Notes: generated by a model not told the origin, from the sequence alone. DNA of 64,000 nt from Caenorhabditis remanei (GCF_010183535.1 NC_071331.1:16492001-16556000), one strand, 5' to 3'; numbered from the stretch's first letter, positions 49,537 through 62,198 are shown. A program made the numbers and translations.

Positions 49537-52428
49537 TTAATCGAGCCGCTCGAGATACTCAATGACACGTTCGATAGCTCGGAATCCTGAGTTCGATTCG
49601 ACACGTTTTGACTGAAATCAATGAAATTGGAAAAAACTTGAATTTTGAAAACGATTACCATTGTGGTTTTGGTGAAATCGTACAATCGTTTCAATTGCGA
49701 TATCATATTTTCGAAAGTATTCCCTGGCAAATGCTTGCGGACATCGTCCAGGTGTTCTTCGTTTTGTTGAAGAACGAAACCGACAAGCAGTGCATGATAA
49801 GACGCAATGACACTTCCTTCCATGTGTGCCGACGCTTTATTCATGACTTGCTGTAGAGCATGAACAACATCAACTTGATCCATTTTGTCCATCTTGTTTC
49901 GATCAAGTCTACCGTCTTTACGAACACCATCCTCATCTCCGCTTTCAGTTTCTTCATCTTCCTCATCTTCTACACAACCACCTTCCTGGAAAATCAGTTT
50001 TGTTTAACTAATAATTAGTTTTTATGGACTAACATCGAATGCTAACTCTTTGTCCAAATCGGCGTCCACAATTTGAGCCTGCGCTTCGTGATGAACAAAA
50101 AGTCGAGTTATGGCTTCCAGTGCAGGAACTTCTTCTTCCTCTTTTCCGGGAATAACCATCTGAAATCGAAGTTTATTAAAAAGAAAAAAATGATTTCCCA
50201 ACCTTAACAGTTTGAGCAATCAGAACCTTCCGATTCGAATTGCATCGTTCCACTAAGTTAGTAAGAAGCGACGTCATCTGAAAGAAACTTTTTGATAATT
50301 CACATATAATTTTATTTTGTAAATCTACTCACCATCACATTAATGTCGTACCCGTCTTCTTTCCCGTATTTAGGAGCTAGATAAGTGAAAGTTGTTAAAG
50401 CGTTTGGCAAGAAGTTTTCAATTTCTCCAAGTTTCGAACAGCACAATTCATTATCATGAGAAATATTGATTAGAAGTCGGCACATCAATGCCAAACAGGA
50501 AATATACTTTTTGACCAAATCTTCCGGCATTGTATGAACTTTGTTGAGAATTATCTGAAGAAATCTGAAAACAAAATCTATTAAAAAGCACATTCAATAT
50601 ACTCACTTGGCTAAGCTTTTGATGAGGGTATTTGACCGATGAGAAATCAAAAAAGCTTGATTCTTTTTGTGGAAAACAGAACTCTGGAATAAAAGCGAAA
50701 CTGATTTCTGAAGCGATATTGAGACCATACCGATTCAAGAATTCTGAAGCATCGGTTTAAAATCAAAATATTGAAAGGGTCTTCGCTACCATCGGCAATA
50801 AGATTTACATCGGCTTCAACTGAAAACAAGATAACTTTAACTGACGCCCCTCTCCTAGATTCATACTTTTCGCAACGACGAATTGAAGGATCCCAAGGTT
50901 GAGGAGTTCATTTTTGAAGATTTCGTCATTGACAGCACGACTGCAGATGAATACAAGAGCTTCAATGATTAGAGAAGACGGTGACAAGCATTCTCTTCGC
51001 ATGTCAAATGAAACTTTCTGACCGCCGACCTCTTGTTTTTCTAGGTAAGCACTGAACACTTCCCAAACCATATTCAACACTTTTTCTCTGTCTTCAGGAC
51101 GCATTTCTAGTTTTTCGATACGCAGAAGTCGAGAAACTAGGCGGAGAGATGGATAATCAATCTTGATCGAATTAAAATCCCTAGTAAGCAGGTACAAAAC
51201 TGTTGACGCTGCCAACGCGAACAACTGAAAATTAGTATTTTCATGTTTTTACACAATCTGAATCATACATCATCTTCAGGAGAATCCATTAGTGCTTTAA
51301 CAATATTTTTTGTTGTGTTTTCACTCTTGATGAACTGACGGAAATCGGGCGAAACGCATTTTTTGGCTAATGAGATCGCACTGGAAAAAGTGAATTTATG
51401 ATGATAACTCGAGGAATTCAAACCTCAAGCATTTAACCTTCATGGATGAATCGGGTGACTGAAGGCTGCTCAAAATATATACCAAGTCTTGCTTGAAGTC
51501 GTCGTATTCGCCTGATTCGCGTAATTCATTTGCTTCTTTAATATGGCGTACTCTTGATCTTTGCATAGATGAAGATGATGAAGAATAAGAACTACTTGTT
51601 GAGTAAACTGGTTTGCGCTGAAAATTTAGTAGTAATGAAAACTCAGTTTTTGAATGAAGTTTACCGGTACTGCTGAAACAGCTGGTTGGTTTACTTTACG
51701 CGGAGCTCTATATGACGATGACGTTGAAGCTTCTTCTTCTTCTTCATCAAGTTCAGTTGTCCACTTATGAGTGTATACATGTTTTTTTTCTTGCTTTGGA
51801 AAGAACATTGCGCCGCCCACTAAAACGAATCATATGATTTTGGTAGATTATAGGATGCAATTACTTACTGTCTATTTCTTCTTTCTTTTTCTTATGAACT
51901 GGGGCAGTTGTTGTAGAGGTGGCATCATAATCAAAACCACGACTTGATGATTTTTTAGTTAGACGTGGAGCTTGTTCTATTGCAGATTCTTCCATTTTTC
52001 TGCTTAGTGAACCTGTCGACGACTGGCTCATCATTTCCGGCTCACTCTCATCACTGAGATTCTGAATAGAACACTTGAATGTTTCAAGAAAAAAGTTCAG
52101 TTCTTACAGTTTCTGGATTGCCTTCTGAAACTGTTTCTGGAAGGCTCAGTGGTGGAGATGAAAGGTGGTTGCCAGGACCGTCGGCAGCTTCATGCGACTC
52201 CGGAGTTTCTGCATTAGTCACTGTAACGAAAATATACAAAATATTCGTTGATTTTCTTGTCATGCATACCAGACGGTAGGATATCATCTTCGGTGTTAAA
52301 TTCTTGTTGAGCCAGTGTAGCTTGGAATCGTTTCCTGACTATTCTGAAAAAAATAATGTACCAACAAGTTGCTATTAAGCTACTTACGGCTTAGAAAATG
52401 GATCATCTGGATCCGACTGAGTAGACAT
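49537..52428 (-). CDS. wapl-1: WAPL cohesin-release factor
   Basis: Large minus-strand gene of about ten exons, start at 52428 (MSTQSDPDDPFSKPIVRKRF) and stop at 49537. The N-terminal third is disordered and acidic/Ser-rich (ELDEEEEEASTSSSY). The rest is helical HEAT-type repeat sequence of the WAPL domain: SGEYDDFKQDLVYILSSLQS, LFALAASTVLYLLTRDFNSI, YISCLALMCRLLINISHDNE and a C-terminal HLPGNTFENMISQLKRLYDF. WAPL with Pds5 opens the cohesin ring and removes it from chromatin. An acidic insert (EDEEDEETESGDEDG) precedes the last helices. It is divergent from htz-1 with about 490 bp between start codons. From memory the C. elegans orthologue is wapl-1 (R08C7.10), also next to htz-1. Confidence 0.92.
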
Positions 52429-52914
52429 CTTAACTTTTTCAAAAATTTTAATTGCAGTAGTTTATTGTCCCACTCTTCTAATTCTCAATGGCAATTTAAT
52501 AATTCGCGCGCTTAGTATTTTAATCAGCAAGCATCCCCGTAAATATACACCACGCACCGTACCCTCTTCGCTGTGAGACCTCTGCAGATCTAACTAGCTG
52601 GCAAGGTGCCAAGTGGGCGGAGACACTATTTGCGCGCGCTTTTGAGAGTGGGTTTCTGCATTCGAACGTTGTATTATTCGTCATTTGCAAGAACAATGCT
52701 CGTCTTGATCTCATTTTGCTTTTCATTTTTTCATCATGTTGTAGAGCAATATTACTTTTCGCACACCTATATGTATCTGTGCCTCGCTAATGTTTAGAGA
52801 AGAAGTATTGGCTCATTCTTTATGTAATTCATAACGACATCCCATTTTACGTTTCTTGTCTTCGTCATGATCTTCGTCATAATCCAGTTTTTTTTTAGAA
52901 ACTAGAAGTTAACA
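52429..52914. promoter_or_regulatory. Divergent promoter of wapl-1 and htz-1
   Basis: A 486-bp intergenic region between two chromatin genes. It contains TTCGCGCGC at 52503-52511 and TTTGCGCGCGC at 52629-52639, similar to E2F/DP-type TTTSGCGC sites. Strong pyrimidine tracts lead to a TTTTTTTTTAG acceptor ending at 52898, 16 bp before the htz-1 ATG, a likely trans-splice site. Confidence 0.55.
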
Positions 52915-53437
52915 ATGGCCGGAGGAAAAGGAAAGGCTGGAAAGGACTCCGGAAAGTCCAAGTCTAAGGTCGTCTCGAGGAGCGCTCGAGCTGGACTCCA
53001 ATTCCCAGTCGGACGTATTCATCGTTTCTTGAAGCAGAGAACCACTTCCAGTGGACGTGTTGGAGCCACAGCCGCAGTTTACAGGTAGTCCACTAACTGT
53101 ATTTACGAAATCTTCAAGGTCTTCTTTTAGTGCCGCAATCCTCGAGTACCTTACTGCTGAAGTTCTCGAACTCGCAGGAAACGCCTCCAAGGATCTTAAG
53201 GTGAAGCGTATCACCCCGAGACATCTCCATCTCGCCATCCGAGGAGACGAAGAGCTCGACACTCTCATCAAGGCAACCATCGCCGGAGGAGGTATGTTCA
53301 ATTCTAACGATGTGCAATGAATAACTAAATTGAAATTTACAGGAGTCATCCCACACATCCATCGTTACTTGATGAACAAGAAGGGAGCTCCAGTTCCAGG
53401 ACAAAAGCCAGGAGCACCAGGACAACCACAACAATGA
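52915..53437 (+). CDS. htz-1: Histone variant H2A.Z
   Basis: Three exons (52915-53084, 53131-53291, 53343-53437) encode a full H2A.Z of about 140 residues. It starts [20 protein letters not shown]. The H2A fold is clear ([37 protein letters not shown]). H2A.Z-specific features include [18 protein letters not shown], the extended acidic patch in [13 protein letters not shown], and [12 protein letters not shown]. The C-terminus is a short Gly/Pro/Gln tail ([12 protein letters not shown]). H2A.Z marks promoters and is placed by SWR1-type remodellers. Presence of introns and expected polyadenylation agree with a replication-independent variant. From memory it is htz-1 (R08C7.3) in C. elegans. Confidence 0.97.
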
Positions 53438-53910
53438 GTGCCTAGTCCACCTCAAACAATCTACAATAATACTTTCTCAATTTCACCAAAAAAATAATAT
53501 TCATTCGTATAGGCGACGAATTAATTTCATCACTGCCTCATTTTAATTAAATTCACTTCAAACCCAAACCAGATACTCGCCTGCGACTCGTCGCACAAGA
53601 TTTCTGTTGTATTTTACATGTTGACTCAAAGTTAATTGTGTTTTCCGTCTGTATATCCAGCATTTTAAATGTCCCAATTTTAAACATAAAGATCTCGAAT
53701 GAAAATCCTTTCCGTTATTATATGAGTCAGGTTCAAAAGGCCGATGAAACGTTTGAAAGCGTTGTATCGATTCGGCAAATGCGAAAGACGCAGAGATGAA
53801 GAGACACTAGGCCCTGCATGACGCATAAAGTCAGTTGTTTGCGAACAAACTGCTTTCATTTGTCATTTCAAAACCTTTTTCATTTTAAAATTTTTCATAG
53901 AATATTTTTG
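53438..53910. other. Intergenic between htz-1 and the CDC50 gene
   Basis: It holds the htz-1 3' UTR with an AATAAT-like signal near 53490 and the upstream region of the CDC50 gene. A TTTTTCATAG acceptor at 53891-53900, 10 bp before the next ATG, is a likely trans-splice site. Confidence 0.5.
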
Positions 53911-55707
53911 ATGATTTCGAAAGTAATGAATTGGTTCAGAATGCCCCCGAGAGATGCTGTTCCGACGTCAACGCAGCTAAGTGGAAGTGCTTCAGACGGG
54001 GTGCAAAATGATACAAAGGTGCTCAAAAATCGACCGAAAGGTAGCATTTAATACATAGTTCACTGACATATACTAATGATAAGTTTTTTTTTAAATTATA
54101 AAAATGATTAATTTGCAGCCAGTGCTCTCCGACAACAAAAACTCCCCGCGTGGCAACCAATCTTAACCGCAACAACAGTTATTCCAACTGTTTTCGTCAT
54201 CGGAGCCATCTTCCTACCCATTGGAGTTTTTCTATTCATTGCTTCCGATTCGGTTTCTGAATATCCCATAGAATATACTAGCTGCTCACCATCGCCATGT
54301 CAACTACAAATAAATCTACCAAACTCGTTTGACGGAGATGTCTACTTGTACTATAATCTCGAAAACTACTATCAAAATCATCGTCGTTATGTTAAAAGTA
54401 GGAACGATCAACAATATTTGGGAGATTTAACGGTTTCAAATATACGTTTCATCAGCTTTTCGAAACATTCGTATTTTCCAGAATGTGAAAGACTGTGCTC
54501 CATTTGATTACGATCCTGAAACGAGGAAACCAATTGCTCCATGCGGGGCCATTGCTAATTCTATTTTCAATGGTAAGTATTATTATATTCTCATAGGTCG
54601 TGCATTCTAATCCATAATAACCTTTCAATCTGAGAAACTCCCTAGGCCGCTGCATGTGTGGCGACAAACAGTGTGTGCTCTGTAGCAGATGGCTCTTGCC
54701 AGAGTGCGATCGATGAACGTATACGCGTATAATTGTTTCTTATTCAGATACTTTCCAACTCTCTTACCAACCCGTCGGTGGATTCCCTATTCCAGTGCCA
54801 GTCACAACACAAGGCGTCATTTGGAATGTGGACAAAGACCGCAAATTCAAGAATCCCGCCTTCCCACAAGGAAGCAATTTGTGTGAAGCATTCAAGGTAC
54901 GGAATGGGTTACCCGAGCACTGTCTGTTGTGACGTCATCGGGGTCACGGTGCGCAATAGGCAACAGCTGCTGGGACGTATGTCATTGTGTGGTATCCACA
55001 GATACAAAAGAAGGCACGCGAATGAGGATAGAAAAAGAGGGATTAGGCAGAAACAAACGAGATGAATATTAGGAAAAATGACCGTTTTACAGGAAACTGC
55101 GAAGCCGCCAAACTGGAAGAAAAGTCCGTGTGAAATGGGAGGATTCGAGAACGTCGACTTCATTGTCTGGATGCGTACAGCTGCGCTTCCATACTTTAAA
55201 AAGCTTTGGAGAATTGTGGAAAGAAGTTCGAATGCAGCATTTTCAAATGGATTACCAAAAGGAACATATGTCTTGACTGTTGAAAATAGTGAGTGAGCTA
55301 GAAAAGTGAAAAAAGCTCTCAAAATCTTCAACTTTGAAAATAAATTTTCCGGATAATACAAATAAGAACGATTTATGAATAGTTGTGCATTTTTTTCCTG
55401 AACTGAAGTGATAAGATTAGCTGAATATTCGAAACATCTTATTAAGTTTCAATTTTTCAGACTACCCCGTGCAATCTTTCGGTGGCAAAAAATACTTTGT
55501 GATTTCAACAACAAGTTGGGCAGGAGGAAAGAATTCATTCCTTGGAATTGCTTATCTTGTTGTAGGATGTCTCGCAATCGTACTTGGAGTTGTTTTCGTT
55601 TTCATTCATCTAAAATTCGGACATTCGTAAGTATCCTATGTTTGAAACGTAATAATCAAGTTTTCAGAATGAACGAATTGAGTAACGTCTCGGAAATACA
55701 CCACTAA
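53911..55707 (+). CDS. CDC50/LEM3 family P4-ATPase (flippase) beta subunit
   Basis: Start [15 protein letters not shown], stop at 55705. Seven or so exons agree in phase. Topology is the CDC50 plan: TM1 ([20 protein letters not shown]), a large extracellular domain with paired cysteines ([33 protein letters not shown]), and TM2 ([20 protein letters not shown]). Family motifs [18 protein letters not shown] and PVGGFPIPV are clear. CDC50 proteins chaperone P4-ATPases out of the ER and are needed for their lipid flippase activity, mainly on phosphatidylserine and phosphatidylethanolamine. C. elegans has several (chat-1 is one); I am not sure which this matches. The intron at 54573-54747 is longer than its neighbours. 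Confidence 0.93.
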
Positions 55708-56168
55708 ACAATTCGATATATAAATTCAGACAGTGTACAATATGGATATAGTCCTCTTCCTTTGCCATTCACTTTTATCTTTGATTTTACCAACTCTTTT
55801 CGACTACCGATTGAAGATATACGTCGGGTACTGACCGTTGTTTCTTTTTTCACTGTGAGAATGATTGCTTTGTGATAGAAATGAACATAATGATGAACTT
55901 TGAATAAACCGTATTGCATGTTTATTTCAATTTCCAAAGATCGTACGGCGATGACGTCACGCTGGCTCCCCGAAGAAGGGGGCGAACAATATTAAACTGA
56001 AGGAGTCTTGTTTAATTCTCTTTTCTCTAGAAAATTAAACGATAACGGGTCGATTTATCAGGCACAACGTCCTACGACCCGCGGGTTATTAGACTGATAA
56101 CAACCGCATACCAAATATTTTTTCCCATCGTTTTCGTCGTTTGAAACGAGACTCGTTTTACTTCTGAA
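55708..56168. other. Intergenic with a strong inverted-repeat cluster
   Basis: Between the CDC50 gene and the VGLL4-like gene. The segment 56042-56104 has ATAACGGGTCG pairing with CGACCCGCGGGTTAT and TTATCAG pairing with CTGATAA. It is probably promoter-proximal to the VGLL4-like gene. No coding exon is supported. Confidence 0.45.
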
Positions 56169-59100
56169 ATGACATCGCATACTGAAAATGATGTTGTCCC
56201 AGAAATGGTTGATCATCGACATCTTCAAATGTGGAGGTTCGTTACTTTTTGGTATCGTTTCCTGGTTAGATTCTCATTGTTTGGAGAAAAGTATTTAAAA
56301 TGACAACATTATGAATCAGATGGGCGGAATGGAATGTATATGTGAATGATAAGAGTAGGAGACACAGAGAAACACGTGCTAAATTACATCAGAATTCTGA
56401 AAATTACCCGGATTTCAGAGATTTCCCAATTATTGAGAAAATAATAAAAAATCTAGTTTTTAATGGGATGACTATCATAAAGAAAAGTATCAAAAACCCT
56501 TCAAAACCATTACTTGAGGAAAGAGTAATTTTTGTGAATTCTGATATACTAACAATCAGTTCGGAAACGTTTTATCTGGGGGAAAACAACAAAACGAGTG
56601 ATATGGTTTAGAACCTAGAATACTGTAACTTTCAATTTCCTTTTCGCCATTGCCGCCCTCCAAAAACTATCAAGTGTTCCTCAAATTCGAAATTTCCATT
56701 TTTTATAATAAGATTAAGTTTGTAACATCAATGAAGATAGCAACAGTTGGCACTCTGCCATCATTTTTAGTGCTCACTCATCACTCAATCTAGCATGTTT
56801 TGCAACATAAATAAAATGGGAAAAATGATTAAAATGAGAGAGATAGAGATTGGGAGATAGAAACTATTTTTAAATATGGAACATTCAAAAGACTCGAATA
56901 CATTTTCAGATGGCTTCACAGTCGAAGCGGGGCACGTGGAAACACTTCGGAGACGTCGTTCGAATCGTCAGTTTCCGTTTCAACGAACAGTTTTGACTTC
57001 AGGTACGTCCTATTCTTCTTCTTTTTCTTTCTTCCCTCCATCCATTAACCTCTTCGACCAGTCTTTCTCTAATTTCTCTCCGATTTGAATTCTATTTCTC
57101 AAAATGGCCTAGATCGTCAAGGAATTGAAAACGATTTGTTCTCTTCTCAGACAGTTTTCCCTTTCTGTTCTTCTCTGAAATATTCCTTTTTTTCAAATGA
57201 ATCCACTCGCATTTCTTCTAATGTGCCAATACTCTGGTAATCTATTCGTTCAATTAATCTACTATATTTTGGCTGAATACGTGTTGGAACATTTCGATAA
57301 ACCGCTTCCGGAGCAGGAGTTATTTCTCAATTGACACATTCTTTTAGTTCGCGGACACCTGGTTGTGGACGAAAATAAACGATGTTTGATTTCTTCTTGA
57401 TGGGAAAATTACACTGATAGACCAGGGGACGCGATAACGGATTTTTTCGAGAGGAAAAATGTTTTATCACTTTGAAAATGTCAGCTAAACAATATGAAAT
57501 TCTTGTGATTCGCAATCAATTGAAATATGTTTTCCGTTGAAAAAACAGATGAAAAAACATGAAAATAAATAGCGATGATGTGATTATAAAAACATCTGAA
57601 ATACTTGAAATGTTTCGAGACAACTGATTCAGATGATCTACGCATGAATTCGAGTAAATTTGAAGAATTCAGGAATTCGTGTTCAAGATTTGCGTCAATG
57701 GATTGCATTCTGTAGTGGAAACAGGTGTATTTTCAGAAAGGTTGAATGTTTAAATTCAGGTTCTGAAATACCGGAAACGCCTACATTTGGATGATTCTTG
57801 AAATTAGATTTTTGTTCAGAGTAAGTTGCTGAACATCTTTTCTAAGTCGTCGCCATCTTTATGAAGACTGTCTGAACTCTCAAATATCCTCTTGAAATCC
57901 TGTTGTTGAACTTGTTCTGTTCTCCTCCTGATATTCGTTGTATCTCAATGTAGGCTTTGACCTGGATTTCTGAGCTCTAAAATTCATGTTTTGGAAAATT
58001 GAAATGAAATACATTTAAAATCTGTAGCGTGAGATCATCACACAAAGCCGAGAAGTTAGGTTCTCTTGGTCACTCGAATCTAGAATTCGGTTATTCATGG
58101 CGGAATATTTTATGTCTCGATCTGAATTGAAAGTCCATCCTTCATCAAGTTTCCTTCACCAGAATACTGCAAGAGTGAGTGCAATCAAATCCAGTTTCAA
58201 TCGCTTCCTTTCTTGATTAGATCTGAAATTACATGGGATTCCTTCCTCGCACTGCTATACTCATAGTTTGTATTTCCTAACTATAGTTTTGAACAAATTT
58301 GTCTCTTTTCTAAACTTTTTTTCCATTATTTTCCAATCTTTAATGTCCATTTGAGTATGCTGTGAAAGTCTGTTTGAATGGTGTCTCATTCTTTTCTTTA
58401 CCAGAAAACTTTGTATTGTACAAAGCGAGAAAAAGAGGAGTTCCCAATGGAAAACCAACAAAACTAACTGCTTCCGTACTATTTGATTGTGCTCACTACC
58501 AAGATTTGTGCTCTCATTTCTCTTCTTTTCGGTTCCAAACCACCCGATCCATTTCTCTCGCTGTCTTTGTCTCACTCTCAAAACGTGCAAATAACATAGC
58601 GATCGCGGAGAGCGTCAAGAATGCAAAGAATTTGAAAATCGCCCTCCTCCACTATCCCGGGGTCCGCTTGTCCCCTCCCTCGCTTTTTTTGCCCATCTGA
58701 TCAGTCATTCACTCAAAAAATGTTCCTGTGCAACGCGACAACTGTGGCTCCATTGGATATATCGTGGAAGAATCCATGTTGGGAGGCGGAAACACCGATG
58801 ATAAAATGGTACGTGTCCCAAGAAGAACTTTCTTCTTCTTTCTCTCTCTTCTGTTTGTCCATGTTTTGTCTTCCTGCGTCTTGTTTCTCGTTCCCGCGCG
58901 GGGCGCAACATATAGAAGAAACAGACAGTCTGTATGGATGGAAAAGGCAGACATATATGAGAAGAAGACTATCATTTTTCGAATTTTCCGAATTTCTGTT
59001 TCTCCGCGCCTTCTTCTTCTTTCCCTTTTCCTTCTTTCTTTCTTCTTCATATTCATATTCTTTCTTTTTCTTCTTCGTTTCTAGTTTCAGATCGATTTAT

Positions 59101-61690
59101 TTATCTTTTTCCCCGCCTTTTCCGAGCGGATGCGACTAATTGGTCAACTTGCCTTCGGCCTTCGATGACGACGTCAACGACTTCTTCTTCTGTAGTCGTC
59201 GTTCGTATTTTCTCTTTTTTCAACGAGACCTTTTGTTTTGATGTCCCTTCGTTATCAATGGCAGAAAACTGTTTATCGTCACTCATTCCATCTAACTTTT
59301 TGAATGAATCGCCTCAAAAAAAGAGATTCGAACCTGATTCTTCTCCTTCTTCGGACTATAAATTCCTTCTTTTCCATCATCACGTGTTCTTTTTCTTATC
59401 ACTTCTCTTCTTCTTTCTTTTTCGTAGATTCGTATTCTCCTTCATCTTTTATCCAATCATTCTCTATGTTTCACTTTTTGGATGAATTTTTTGGACAACC
59501 AAATCTAGATATACATAAACATCTCCTCTACATATACTTTGTCCTTTCTTTTTTCCAGAATCATTCTCCGTTTTCTCTTGGAAATATCTTGGATGATAAC
59601 CAAGGAATTCCATTCCATTCAATTCTCTATCAGCTCGTTTTTTTCTTTTTTTCTTCAAAGACCGGTTGATTGCGTTGAATTTTTCGAATGATTCCAAACA
59701 AATTCTCCAAGAGAAAAAGAATCATCTTCGTCTTCTCCTTTTTCTTCTTTTCTTCATCCCCAACCCATTCGAATAGGTTTTTTTTGTCCCTAAAGATGAA
59801 AAGTCGTTAGAGTGATTGATTTATGATAAGTATTCTAGTCCGACATAGAAACCATCATATTCTCTAAATTGATAAGGATTACTGTACATGATCAACACCC
59901 AAAAATCGTCAAGGGAAACGGATATGAAGAAGAAAAAAGAAGAGTTGCATTCCAAAATTGGGCAATATAAAAGATGATAGTGATACGTGGGAGACATTCA
60001 GTTTCAATCTTGAGTTCTGACGTACCTAGATACCATTCTACCTGTTCGCCAAATCTATTCACTTTTTGAAATTCCTTTTATGATCTTTCTTCTTATTCTG
60101 GGAATATGAGGTTTCATCTTCTACCTGAAATATTTATTTTTTCGATTTCACTCTGAGTGCCCATATTCTGGATTCTATAAACTTTATGCTCGTGTGTCTA
60201 CGAATCTAAGTTTAGCCAGCTTTGATAATATACCGTTCGTTCATGATCTCATTTCTACTGTAGTTTTAGCGTGTCTACCTATAGCTTCCCATTTCTAGAT
60301 GAATCCTCTCTCTTTTCTCTTTTCTTCACGAATTCTGAATCCACACAAATTTCATGAAACCAGATAACCCATAAAAATTCGAATTATAAACCGAAAAGTG
60401 TCACGCACTGAAGTAAAAAAAGGGCTCTATAAAATCGGCGCTTCGTTATTTCGTTGCTCCCATAGAGAGCTCTTGTTCTTTTGTCTAACCCTATAATTTG
60501 GATGGCGTGACGACTACTTCTAACCCCCATCTCCGCTTGTTTTCTTTCCTCATTTTACTCCATTTTCAGTGCCGACATGTCACGGTCGATAGACTCGTCA
60601 AGTTCCCGAATGCTTCCATCTCCGATTACCAATTTTGTGACGCCGTCTTCTTCCTTCTCCAGTCATCAGATGCATGATATCTATTCTCTGGCAGCGACTT
60701 ATCTTCAAGCCCCGCCACCTGCATATACTCCAACTACAACATTCCATCCACATAGTGCAGCACAACTTCTCTCACTTCATAATATGACAGCAGCTGTTCA
60801 GGTAACACTTGTTCCTTAAAGAATTTTCACCAATAAACAATTTTTATTTCAGACTCCAGAAGACCCAGATATTGACGTCGTTGGTCTCACGGACACTACC
60901 AATTTGGTTTCATTAAATGACGAAGAAGAGGAAGAGAAGCTGGATCAAACAACAACATCCGAAGAATCAGATCGTATTAGCATAGCAACAACAGAAGAAA
61001 GTGTAAGTATCCATTGATCACTCAGTTGAGATATTCTCTCTTTTTCAGCCTCTTGATCTGACATTCAAACCAGCATCACTGGATTCTCCAACCTCTTCAT
61101 CATTTGTTCCATTCAGACCATCTGTGATTATTGATCATCACATTCCGAAGTCTCATACATCAGTTCGTCGTTCGATGTCATCTGTCTCTTCATCCGCTTC
61201 GTCGACCCAAGAAGAAGTTGCTGCTCATTTCAGAAGATCTTTATCTGGGAAATGGCCGAAAAAGTGTAAAGTGAACTCGGATGAATCTCGAAACTCTCCC
61301 CTGCGACGTCGTCCATCATTCAATACTCACACTTCTGTGTCCTCACTTTCCGTTCATTCGGTTTCTCCAACTCCTCCGAACCCACCAGTTCCTCAAACAA
61401 TAATTGTCAATAATCGTTGTTCTGGTTAGTTTTCGAAAAAAGAGAATGATGAGAAAAGAGAGAATTGATATCTGTCAAAAGATCAGTGAAACAATCGAAA
61501 GGGTGCCCTTGACAACCAGTTTATGAAAAAGAGAAACGGTTATCATATGAAAAAAAAAGAATCTGATCAAATGAACATTGATCTCAGTTCTTCTCTTTTT
61601 GCAGATACATCCCTCTCCGTGGCTGATCATTTTCGACGTGCTCTCTTCGGAAAAGGAATTTTCGATTTCCAGCGAAAATCGGATAAGTGA
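56169..61690 (+). CDS. VGLL4/Tgi-like TEAD cofactor with two Tondu motifs
   Basis: Exons 56169-56236, 56910-57002, 60570-60801, 60853-61002, 61049-61424 and 61605-61690 join in phase to 334 residues. Two Tondu (TDU) motifs lie near the C-terminus: EEVAAHFRRSLSGKWPKK and SVADHFRRALFGKGIF. They match the V-x-x-H-F core repeated twice in vertebrate VGLL4 and fly Tgi, which bind TEAD/Scalloped and block YAP/Yorkie. Upstream are a PPxY motif (QAPPPAYTP), able to bind YAP-type WW domains, and SPLDLTFKP, which resembles the PxDLS CtBP-binding motif. The remainder is Ser/Pro-rich and disordered. In worms the partners would be EGL-44 (TEAD) and YAP-1. A 3.6 kb intron separates exons 2 and 3 and appears to contain at least one further first exon and a promoter. 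Confidence 0.85.
58720..58808 (+). CDS. Candidate alternative first exon of the VGLL4-like gene
   Basis: An ATG opens 29 codons plus two bases (MFLCNATTVAPLDISWKNPC...) and ends at a GTACGTG donor in phase 2. That phase joins exon 60570 in frame, the same as the upstream exon 57002. It lies within the 3.6 kb intron. Support is frame, donor quality and sequence that is less biased than its surroundings. It could still be chance, with a one-in-three phase match. Confidence 0.35.
60428..60434 (+). promoter_or_regulatory. TATA box of a putative internal promoter
   Basis: TATAAAA 140 bp upstream of exon 60570 of the VGLL4-like gene. A transcript starting here would have a short outron, a TTTTCAG trans-splice site at 60569, and an ATG 7 bp later (60577, MSRSIDSSSS). 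This would produce a short isoform that keeps both TDU motifs. Confidence 0.45.
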
Positions 61691-62198
61691 AATCTCAATT
61701 CATCCTAATTGATCTGTATATTTTGCACACATATTTTTCTACTTTTCGCTCTATTATTTGTACCCCATGACTATTATTTTCTTCATTTATTCCCTTTCTC
61801 ATTTTTCATGTGATTCATTTGATATAAGCAGTCCCGTCAACATTCCCAACCCGGTTAGTTTCAATATTCTATGTCATTTTTTCTTTGGTTTTTTTTTCAA
61901 TTTTGTATTTTGTATTTTTTATTTGAAAATGTAGAAATTAATACAATAAGTTATAAAGAGATCTATATTTTGAAAAAGGAATTTCTTGTCGCTGAGTTAT
62001 CCCAAGAATCGATCTCTTCGATTCATTGAATTCTTCATCAGTTTTCGTGTAGAGACCACTGAAGCCATGAGAGGAGAATCAGAAAAATAGAATTGAGGAA
62101 TCTTGCAGAATCCACAACTTTTTGCACAGTACAGACGGAGAGCGGATTTACTGAAAATTGGATAATTAATCTATGGAAAAAGATAATTTTTCATTTTT
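61691..62198. other. Intergenic between convergent genes
   Basis: This is the 3' UTR region of the VGLL4-like gene and, from the other side, of the ShKT gene. The DNA is A/T-rich, with no supported gene. Confidence 0.5.

Noticed and set aside
58809..59140. Overlapping Phe/Ser-rich frames in the VGLL4-like intron
   Set aside because: Simple TTC/TCT-rich DNA; only the short exon at 58720-58808 has a useful donor and phase.
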